Of a stretch of DNA of 64,000 nucleotides, positions 1-6,803 are shown piece after piece. This DNA is from UBA2821 sp902763335 (GTDB taxonomy: Bacteria; Bacillota; Clostridia; Lachnospirales; Lachnospiraceae), in assembly GCA_052066835.1 (NCBI GenBank), contig JBQHRJ010000006.1, one strand, 5' to 3'. The first letter of the stretch is position 1; every line of letters starts with the position of its first letter. Below the pieces are notes generated by a model, which saw only the letters and a list, made by a program, of their open reading frames with translations, searched no databases and was not told where the DNA came from. The translations under genes and the position numbers were made by a program.

Positions 1-178
1 TGATACGGCAATTATACCTTTGCAGGATTATCTCGGACTTGGAAGTGAGGCAAGGATAAATACTCCTTCGACATTAGGTGGCAACTGGACATGGAGAATG
101 TTGCCGGGAGAACTTGATGAGAAAACGATTGGTCTTATTTCCAAAATGACAAAAGTATATGAAAGAGATAATGCATGA
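1..178 (+). CDS. malQ: 4-alpha-glucanotransferase (amylomaltase), C-terminal fragment
   Basis: This is the last 58 codons of a gene that starts before the window; the reading phase begins at base 2 and the stop is TGA at 176-178. The tail contains IPLQDYLGLG, ARINTPSTLGGNW and WRMLPGEL, which match the conserved C-terminus of MalQ-type GH77 enzymes. These enzymes transfer glucan segments between maltodextrins in the cytoplasm. The stop overlaps the ATG of the LacI-family gene by four bases (ATGA), so the two are probably translationally coupled in a maltodextrin-use operon. The family call rests only on the C-terminus but the motifs are distinctive. Confidence 0.85.
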   Translation, partial: DTAIIPLQDYLGLGSEARINTPSTLGGNWTWRMLPGELDEKTIGLISKMTKVYERDNA

Positions 179-1206
179 AAAATGTGACAATTAAAGATAT
201 CGCAAAAATGTGCGGTGTTGGAGTAAGTACTGTTTCCCGGGCTATAAATGATAACCCGGGAATAAGTGCCGAAACGAAAGAACATATACTTGATGTTATC
301 AGGGAAAATAATTATGTTCCGAATAACAGCGCAAGGAATCTTAAGCGTTCAGAGACAGAAACTATTGCCGTGCTGGTAAAGGGAATTGGTAATTCTTTTT
401 TCAGCCCTATGATTACAGAATTTGAAAAGATAATACAGGAAAAAAAATATACATTTGTGTTACAGAGAGTCGATGAAAATCAGGATGAAATAGATGTAGC
501 CATGGAAATTGAAAAGGAAAAAAGACTAAAGGGAATCGTATTTCTAGGAGGGTATTTTTCTCATTCGAAGGAAAAACTTGGCAAGCTTACGGTTCCTTTT
601 GTGTTAAGTACAATTGGAATGACCGACTCGATGGTGCATAGAGAATTTGCATCTGTAGCAGTTGATGATGAAAAAGAAAGTTTTAAAATAGTAGATTATT
701 TATGTAGTCTGGGACATAAGAAAATAGCAATTCTTGCAGCGTCACCGGACGATGAGAGTATTGGTAAGTTGAGAATGAGCGGGTACAGAAAAGCACTTAT
801 AAAGAATGGTATAGAATATGATGAAAATCTGGTTTTTGAATTGATTAGTGGAAATGAAAGATATTCTATTAAAAGCGGTTACATTACTGCAAAAAAAATG
901 TTAAAATCAAATGTAGAATGTACGGCAATATTTGCAATCACTGATGCGATTGCGATAGGTGCGTGCAGGGCTATATGGGACGAAAATAAAAAGGTTCCGG
1001 AAGATTACTCAATAGCAGGGTTTGACGGGCTTGAGATGACTAAGTATTATATACCGTCTTTTACCACGATAAGGCAGCCGGTAGAGGAAATGGCAAGGGA
1101 AACACTAAGGATGCTTTTCCAGATGATTGACAGCAAAAAAAGATTAAAAGAAAATGTAATATTTCCCGGAGAATTGATTATAGGTGAGTCTACGCGTGGC
1201 ATATAA
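175..1206 (+). CDS. LacI-family transcriptional regulator, probable maltose/maltodextrin regulator
   Basis: This 343-residue protein has a LacI helix-turn-helix at residues 4-25 (TIKDIAKMCGVGVSTVSRAI), then a hinge region and a periplasmic-binding-like sensor domain (about 60-335) with the usual late DAIAIGA and AGFDGLEM segments. Proteins of this family bind palindromic operators and release or bind them when a sugar effector is present. Its start codon overlaps the malQ stop by four bases, so the likely regulon is maltodextrin metabolism and the protein may be a MalR. The effector is inferred from context only. No operator is visible because the operon promoter lies outside the window. Confidence 0.85.
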   Translation: MKNVTIKDIAKMCGVGVSTVSRAINDNPGISAETKEHILDVIRENNYVPNNSARNLKRSETETIAVLVKGIGNSFFSPMITEFEKIIQEKKYTFVLQRVDENQDEIDVAMEIEKEKRLKGIVFLGGYFSHSKEKLGKLTVPFVLSTIGMTDSMVHREFASVAVDDEKESFKIVDYLCSLGHKKIAILAASPDDESIGKLRMSGYRKALIKNGIEYDENLVFELISGNERYSIKSGYITAKKMLKSNVECTAIFAITDAIAIGACRAIWDENKKVPEDYSIAGFDGLEMTKYYIPSFTTIRQPVEEMARETLRMLFQMIDSKKRLKENVIFPGELIIGESTRGI

Positions 1207-1235
1207 TAAAGTACATTATTTAGGAGGCTTTAAAT

Positions 1236-2867
1236 ATGGAGTATGTAAACGAGTATAAAGAAAAATTTGCTAAGTTGATAGAGATTCAAAAAAAATACGA
1301 TATTTCTACGGAAGAGACGCAGGAGATTTTAGACAGTATTGATACATATCGCGTAAATACTCCGGTAGTTGGAAATTTCAGTACCGGAAAGAGTTCGATG
1401 ATTAATGCTATAATAGGTAAACCATTATTAAGTGTTGACATTACTCCTGAAACAGCAGTGCCTACAGAGGTATATTATGGTGAAAACCATGTGTACCAGT
1501 ATGATAAAAAAGGAATAATAGAGAGAAGAATAGATGAACTTCCATTAAGAGGGCTTACGGTTCAGACAACAAAGCTTGTTAAGATTGAGTATGATAATGA
1601 GTTTTTAAAGAAAATTCATTCGGTCAATATAGTGGATTTGCCGGGATTTGACACAAGTATAGAATTGCATAACAGAGCAATTGATCAGTATCTTCCAAAC
1701 AGTCTGGCATATCTTCTTGTAGTGTCATCAGATGACCCTGTACTTAAGGAAAGTATAGTTGAATTCTTAAAAGAACTTAAAGTCTACAATATGCCGGTGT
1801 ATGTGGTTATAACAAAGAGCAGAAGACTAGACGATGATGAACTTGATGAGTGTAAGAAACTGTTGCAGAAAACTGTCGGACAGATAGTAGGTCAGGATAA
1901 TGTTACGGTTGCTTCAGTGGATTCATATGGCAGAGTGAATGTAGATGAGCTTAAAGACATATTAATAGAGATACAGGGAAAAACAGGTGAAATATTTATA
2001 AACAAATATTCAGAGCAGCTTAGAAATGCTTCAAGATATGCAGAAGTATATCTTATGGAGAGAATTGATAAAGCCAGCCTTTCTTCATCAAGACTTGAGC
2101 AGGAAAAAGAAAAAATACAGAAGAAGATACAGGAAATATCTGTTGAAATTGAGAGAGAAAAAAATAATTTTGAGAGACAGGCAAGAGTGTGCATAAATTC
2201 AATACGTGATCATGTAAAAACTGATCTTGAGGCAAGCCTGCCAACTATAAGTGCTATGATGGAAAATGGAAATGATATAACAGATAAGATAAATTCTGTT
2301 GTAAGACGTTCGGTGAGAATAGGAATAAACACTGAGTTTGAACCAAAGCTTAAGAAATACGTTAAGCATATTTCGGAAATGATAACGATTCAGTTTCCGG
2401 ATGATGATGAAATATTTAAGGGCGTCAAGGAAGCTATATCGCAGAGTGTTCCTGAGGAAGTTGCAAAATCAGCATTACCGGTGGTTCTTGCGGGAGTAGG
2501 TTTTGCACTGGCAAATCCTATAGTTGCGGCTATAGGAGGTATAGTTGGAATAGCTGCGGACACATTACATAATATCAAGAATAACAGAAAGAAGCAGTTA
2601 GAAATCGATAAGGCGGCAAATGAAATAGTTGCAGAGGTTACGAAGCAGACAACGGATAGTATTGAAAGAGAGATTATCAAATACATATCCAAGATAAACC
2701 AGAAAATAGAAAATGATGTTCTTAAGCAGAAGGCAGCACTTGAGAAGTCACTGGAAGATATAAATATCGACATAAGCATTGAGGAGAATAACAGGATTGC
2801 ACAGACAGGTAATCTCGAAAAGGATCTGGAAGTAATAAGGGAGTTTCGTAAAGATCGTTTATCATAG
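1236..2867 (+). CDS. Dynamin-like GTPase, first of a tandem pair
   Basis: This 543-residue protein has a large-GTPase head: P-loop GNFSTGKS at residues 46-53, a switch threonine region near TPETAVPTE, DLPG at 134-137, and a degenerate G4 (ITKSR instead of TKxD). A long charged coiled-coil stalk follows (about 270-340). A hydrophobic Ala/Gly-rich segment at about 416-440 could act as the membrane paddle, and a second coiled coil closes the protein. Bacterial dynamin-like proteins bind or remodel membranes in a nucleotide-dependent way. AGGAGG at 1222-1227 sets the ATG. The gene lies 12 bases before a second dynamin-like gene, so the two products probably work together. The cellular role is unknown. 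Confidence 0.8.
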   Translation: MEYVNEYKEKFAKLIEIQKKYDISTEETQEILDSIDTYRVNTPVVGNFSTGKSSMINAIIGKPLLSVDITPETAVPTEVYYGENHVYQYDKKGIIERRIDELPLRGLTVQTTKLVKIEYDNEFLKKIHSVNIVDLPGFDTSIELHNRAIDQYLPNSLAYLLVVSSDDPVLKESIVEFLKELKVYNMPVYVVITKSRRLDDDELDECKKLLQKTVGQIVGQDNVTVASVDSYGRVNVDELKDILIEIQGKTGEIFINKYSEQLRNASRYAEVYLMERIDKASLSSSRLEQEKEKIQKKIQEISVEIEREKNNFERQARVCINSIRDHVKTDLEASLPTISAMMENGNDITDKINSVVRRSVRIGINTEFEPKLKKYVKHISEMITIQFPDDDEIFKGVKEAISQSVPEEVAKSALPVVLAGVGFALANPIVAAIGGIVGIAADTLHNIKNNRKKQLEIDKAANEIVAEVTKQTTDSIEREIIKYISKINQKIENDVLKQKAALEKSLEDINIDISIEENNRIAQTGNLEKDLEVIREFRKDRLS

Positions 2868-2879
2868 GAGGATGTTGCA

Positions 2880-4994
2880 ATGGATATTTTTAACAGAACC
2901 AGAGATAATGAGATAGAATTTGGAAAATTTCTTGATAAGGTTGACAATATATACAGAAATCTCCAGGAATTTGAAGATGAGATAGATTTATTTGACATAG
3001 CGTCCATAAAGAAAAGTTTCAGGGCTAAGACGGATGATTTCTTCAGGGAAGACAGAAAGCTTAATATAGGTATTATAGGAAGAGTAAAGGTTGGAAAATC
3101 TTCGTTTCTTAATACACTTATGTTTGACGGCAAAAATGTTCTTCCGGCTGCAGTCACACCAAAAACAGCGGTGCTTACAAAGATAGAATATGATGCTGAA
3201 AACAGGCTTGATATCGAATATTTTACATACGAGGAGTGGAAACTTCTTCAGGCAGCGGCGGCAGGAAATGAACATAAAAATGAGTACAAAGTTGCCCACG
3301 AGATAACCACTATGGTTGAAGAGAGAAATCTTAAACCGGAAGAATTTATAAAGAAGCAGAAAGAGTCTATATATTATGACAGTTATGAAGAACTGATGGA
3401 AAATATAAATGACTATGTAGGCGAAAACGGTAAATATACGCCGATGGTTAAAAGTGTATGTATATCTGTGGATAGGGAAGAACTTGAAGATATCTCAATA
3501 GTAGATACACCGGGACTGTATGATCCGATTTTATCCCGTGTAGACAGAACAAAACAGTTTATGGAACTTTGTGACGTAGTATTCTTCTTAAGTAAGTCCA
3601 CCGCATTTCTTGATAAGAATGATATAGACCTTGTGGCATCACAGCTTCCTAAAAAAGGTGTAAAAAAGGTTGTGCTTGTATGTAGCAGATTCGATGATGG
3701 ACTTAGAGATACATTATGGTCAAAAGATTCATTAAAAGAAGCTGTTGAGTACACAAAACGTCAGTTGTGTGCATATGCAGAGCAGGAATTTACAACATAT
3801 AGGAATAATAACTATTATGTTAGCAATGATCTTATCCAGCAGTTCAAGTCACCTGTATTTGTCTCAGCAATTGCAGAGAATATGGCAAATAAGGGATTGA
3901 AAAATCTTACTTCGAAAGAGCAGAAGGTGTATGATGACTTAACTTCAAAAGGCCCTGTAACGGTTGATGAGATGAAGGCTATAGGTAATATGGATGAGGT
4001 AAGAACCATATTCAGAGCTGTGATAGAGCAGAAAGATCAGATGCTTAAAGAAAAAGCATCATCATTTATCCCGGTGGCAAGAGAAGAACTCAGTGATAAA
4101 CTTATAAGAATACAGACACTTGCCAAAAACAGGATAAATCAGTTAAGTACATATGACAGGGAGAAACTTTTAGAGGAAAAGAAGATTATTACATCACAGA
4201 TTAACCGTATGAATGTAAATCTTGAGGTAGTATTTAATGAACTTAAGGAGAAGATAGAACAGCATAAACTGCAGGCTATAAGCGAAATCAGGGCTTACAA
4301 CAGAGAGTATCTTCAGGTTGCGGAAAAAGAGGGAATAACAACTCATTTTGAGATAAGGAAAGAATCTACTGCAAAGTGGTTCAAGCCGTGGACATGGGGA
4401 ACCAACTCAAGAGTAATATACAGTTATGATGAGAAATATCAGTATATTGATGCATATGATGCCATAGAGAATATACGAAACTTTGTTGAGGATGGTAAGG
4501 AATGTATAGAGCTTGCATTTAACAAATCACTCGATATAGCGGTTTTGAAAAACAAGCTGTTAAGCATTATTATAGAAAATCTTGATGCCCTTGGAGAAAA
4601 TTTTGATGCTTCATATTATAAGCTTCTCGTTGAAAGAACGCTGAATAATATTAAGATTCCGGCAATAGAATTTCCTACGGCACCGTTTGAGGAGATTATC
4701 ACATCAGAATTTACCGGTGAGATTAAGAGCAACTCAATGAAGTCAAACTTCAAGAAAGTGTTATCAGATACCATATATGATGTAAGAGAGGGAATCTGTA
4801 ACAAGCTTGAGCGTGAAGTCATGAGATTTGAGGAAGGAATAGACGAATTAAAGAAGAACTTTGCAGAGAACCTTCTTACAGATATCAATAAGGAACTTGG
4901 AGCTGTTATAGAACAGTTTGGCAATAAAGAGAGGGAAATAGAAAGATACACGAAATTAATTGAGATAATTGATAAAGTGGACGTTAATGTATAA
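2880..4994 (+). CDS. Dynamin-like GTPase, second of a tandem pair
   Basis: This 704-residue protein has P-loop GRVKVGKS at 67-74, a TPKTAVLT switch region, VDTPG ending near residue 212, and a noncanonical G4 (SRFD). The remaining 430 residues are mostly helical and charged, with the unusual segment KWFKPWTWG near residue 500, where the aromatic cluster could meet membrane. It lacks a clear transmembrane helix, unlike its upstream partner. A ribosome binding site (AGGAGG) straddles the end of the first gene, so the two are co-translated. Paired bacterial dynamins usually form hetero-oligomers. Roles reported for the family include membrane maintenance and phage tolerance, and neither can be assigned from sequence. 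Confidence 0.8.
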   Translation: MDIFNRTRDNEIEFGKFLDKVDNIYRNLQEFEDEIDLFDIASIKKSFRAKTDDFFREDRKLNIGIIGRVKVGKSSFLNTLMFDGKNVLPAAVTPKTAVLTKIEYDAENRLDIEYFTYEEWKLLQAAAAGNEHKNEYKVAHEITTMVEERNLKPEEFIKKQKESIYYDSYEELMENINDYVGENGKYTPMVKSVCISVDREELEDISIVDTPGLYDPILSRVDRTKQFMELCDVVFFLSKSTAFLDKNDIDLVASQLPKKGVKKVVLVCSRFDDGLRDTLWSKDSLKEAVEYTKRQLCAYAEQEFTTYRNNNYYVSNDLIQQFKSPVFVSAIAENMANKGLKNLTSKEQKVYDDLTSKGPVTVDEMKAIGNMDEVRTIFRAVIEQKDQMLKEKASSFIPVAREELSDKLIRIQTLAKNRINQLSTYDREKLLEEKKIITSQINRMNVNLEVVFNELKEKIEQHKLQAISEIRAYNREYLQVAEKEGITTHFEIRKESTAKWFKPWTWGTNSRVIYSYDEKYQYIDAYDAIENIRNFVEDGKECIELAFNKSLDIAVLKNKLLSIIIENLDALGENFDASYYKLLVERTLNNIKIPAIEFPTAPFEEIITSEFTGEIKSNSMKSNFKKVLSDTIYDVREGICNKLEREVMRFEEGIDELKKNFAENLLTDINKELGAVIEQFGNKEREIERYTKLIEIIDKVDVNV

Positions 4995-5004
4995 AAAATG
5001 ATAG

Positions 5005-5053
5005 AAGCACACATACTTAGTAGAAATTATAATCGAAAGGTGTGTGTGCTTTT
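5005..5053 (+). other. Long-loop hairpin around the tepA ribosome binding site
   Basis: AAGCACACA (5005-5013) is perfectly complementary to TGTGTGCTT (5043-5051), with a 29-base loop that carries the tepA Shine-Dalgarno AAAGG at 5036-5040. A short T run follows the right arm. It may act as a weak terminator for the dynamin pair or modulate tepA translation. This is read directly from sequence; the function is inferred. Confidence 0.4.
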
Positions 5054-5734
5054 ATGCCAGAAGAGAGAAATCAGGATGAAAAAATAGAAAAAACAGGGCA
5101 GATAAATCTTGAAGGAAATAAAAATGGGTATAAAATACATTTATTATCTGTTATAGGAGAGATTGAGGGGCATGATGTGCTGCCTTCTACCAGCAAGACC
5201 ACCAAATACGAACACGTTCTTCCGAAACTGGCGGCTATAGAGGAAAGTGAGGAGTATGACGGAGTACTTATCATTATAAATACAGTGGGGGGAGATGTGG
5301 AGTCGGGACTTGCTATAGCGGAGATGATAGCGTCACTCAGTAAGCCTACCGTGTCACTGGTGCTCGGAGGAAGTCATTCCATAGGTATACCTTTAAGTGT
5401 ATCGTCAGATTATTCGTTTATCGTACCTACGGGAACCATGGTGGTTCATCCTGTAAGAATGAACGGAATGTTTATAAGTGCTCCCCAGACATATGATTAT
5501 TTCAAGCTTATTCAGGACAGGATAGTAAACTTTATATCCTCACATTCAGATATAACCAGTGAGAGGATAGAAGAAATGATGATGAATACTGGGATGCTCA
5601 CAAAGGACCTGGGTACTGTTCTTGTTGGTGAAGAGGCGGTTTCAGAGGGGATAATAAATGAAGTCGGGGGTATCAGTGATGCACTTAACAAACTTTATGA
5701 ATTGATAGGGCATAGCACATGTGTACTTGAATAA
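5054..5734 (+). CDS. tepA: ClpP-class serine protease, TepA-like
   Basis: This 226-residue protein has the ClpP/crotonase fold signature: the INTVGGDVESGLAIAEMI strand-helix, a nucleophile segment GSHSIG with Ser109, and VVHPV with His132. It resembles Bacillus TepA (YmfB), a cytoplasmic ClpP-like peptidase linked to protein export and to degradation of signal peptides. In Bacillus tepA lies close to the FtsK homologue spoIIIE, and here uppP and ftsK follow, which supports the call. I chose ATG 5054 over the in-frame GTG at 5042, because the AAAGG motif ends only one base before that GTG. No signal peptide or membrane segment is seen. Confidence 0.8.
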   Translation: MPEERNQDEKIEKTGQINLEGNKNGYKIHLLSVIGEIEGHDVLPSTSKTTKYEHVLPKLAAIEESEEYDGVLIIINTVGGDVESGLAIAEMIASLSKPTVSLVLGGSHSIGIPLSVSSDYSFIVPTGTMVVHPVRMNGMFISAPQTYDYFKLIQDRIVNFISSHSDITSERIEEMMMNTGMLTKDLGTVLVGEEAVSEGIINEVGGISDALNKLYELIGHSTCVLE

Positions 5735-5765
5735 TAATTAAATAGATAGTAAAATAGGTGAATGG

Positions 5766-5807
5766 CACTTTGCAAACTTTGTACATTAACGGAAAGTTTG
5801 CGGAGTG
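5766..5807. promoter_or_regulatory. 15-bp dyad overlapping the likely uppP -35 region
   Basis: Bases 5766-5780 pair with 5793-5807 over 15 positions (13 Watson-Crick, 2 G-T) around a 12-base spacer; the core is GCAAACTTT and AAAGTTTGC. No T run follows, so it is not a standard terminator. The right arm contains the proposed -35 (TTGCGG, 5798-5803), which favours an operator. The alternative is a structured RNA from readthrough of tepA. Confidence 0.5.
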
Positions 5808-5826
5808 ACCATAAATGTGTTATATT
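5798..5826 (+). promoter_or_regulatory. Candidate sigma-A promoter for uppP
   Basis: TTGCGG at 5798-5803 and TATATT at 5821-5826 are 17 bases apart, about 65 bases before the uppP start. Both elements differ from consensus, so this is a moderate prediction. The overlapping dyad suggests control. Confidence 0.4.
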
Positions 5827-5890
5827 ATAAGATATGTGCTTTAATAAGAAAAAATATTAGTCGTGATGGCGGCGGAATGAGAGGAAAAAG

Positions 5891-6769
5891 ATGGATTTAT
5901 TGCAGGCTATTATTTTGGGAGTCATACAGGGAGTAGCAGAGTTTTTGCCGATAAGCAGCTCGGGACATCTGGCTATAGCTAAAAAGTTTTTTGGTCTGGC
6001 CGATGTGGGACTTACATTTGATCTTATGCTCCACTTTGGAACATTGGTGGCAGTTTTCGTGGTTTACTGGAAAGATATATGGGAACTTATCAAAGAAGGC
6101 GTAATGATTATAAGGGATATATGTATAAATGTTGGAAGATATTTTAAGAAGAAGTCCGGAAACGAGAAAAAGGGTTACATAAAAGTTGTAAGTACTCCAT
6201 ACAGAAGATTTGTAATGTTAATTATCGTGTCAACCATACCTACAGGTGTAATCGGTCTGTTATTTAAGAAGATATTTAATATGGATAATCCGAGTCTTCT
6301 AGTAGTCGGTTTGAGTCTGCTTATAACAGCATGTCTGTTATATCTTGCTGATGAGATGCCAAGTGGTAGAAAAAATGAGAAAAATGCAGGCTTTAAGGAT
6401 GCTGTTATAGTCGGTATTTCCCAGGGTATAGCAACACTTCCGGGACTTTCCCGTTCAGGAACGACCATTGCAACAGAAATGTTTTGCGGATTTGAAAAGA
6501 GCTTTGCCGTAAAATATACATTTATAATGTCAATTCCGGCAATATTAGGAGCCAATATTCTTGATGTAAAAGATTTATTCGGACCGGATAACGGATTGGC
6601 AAAGGGTGAACTTTTCAATTATTTTATAGGAACTGTAGTGGCAGGTGTGGTAGGTTACATCTGTATAAAAACAATGCTTGTAATTGTAAAAAAGAAAAAG
6701 TTTAAATATTTTTCATATTACTGTCTTGCAGTAGGTGTAATAGCAATTGCAGCAAACTTTATAATGTAG
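5891..6769 (+). CDS. uppP: Undecaprenyl-diphosphatase (UppP/BacA)
   Basis: This 292-residue integral membrane protein removes a phosphate from undecaprenyl pyrophosphate, so that the lipid carrier can be reused for peptidoglycan and other surface polymers. Both family motifs are present: EFLPISSSGHL near residues 17-27 and LPGLSRSGTT near 183-192, with about eight hydrophobic segments between and after them. Family members also give bacitracin tolerance. The length is typical, with an extra charged cytoplasmic loop (KKKSGNEKKGY) near residue 88. It stands apart from its neighbours by 156 bases upstream with its own candidate promoter, and is 34 bases before ftsK. Confidence 0.95.
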   Translation: MDLLQAIILGVIQGVAEFLPISSSGHLAIAKKFFGLADVGLTFDLMLHFGTLVAVFVVYWKDIWELIKEGVMIIRDICINVGRYFKKKSGNEKKGYIKVVSTPYRRFVMLIIVSTIPTGVIGLLFKKIFNMDNPSLLVVGLSLLITACLLYLADEMPSGRKNEKNAGFKDAVIVGISQGIATLPGLSRSGTTIATEMFCGFEKSFAVKYTFIMSIPAILGANILDVKDLFGPDNGLAKGELFNYFIGTVVAGVVGYICIKTMLVIVKKKKFKYFSYYCLAVGVIAIAANFIM

Positions 6770-6803
6770 ATTAGTCCGGTATGACAGAAAAGAGAGGATT
6801 GTA

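Noticed and set aside
2390..3157. A 255-codon open frame on the - strand across the two dynamin genes
   Set aside because: It lies opposite clear P-loop coding sequence, has no ribosome binding site and has a serine/phenylalanine-rich composition typical of antisense frames in AT-rich DNA.
5042..5053. GTG 5042 as the tepA start
   Set aside because: The Shine-Dalgarno-like AAAGG ends one base before it; ATG 5054 is better placed.
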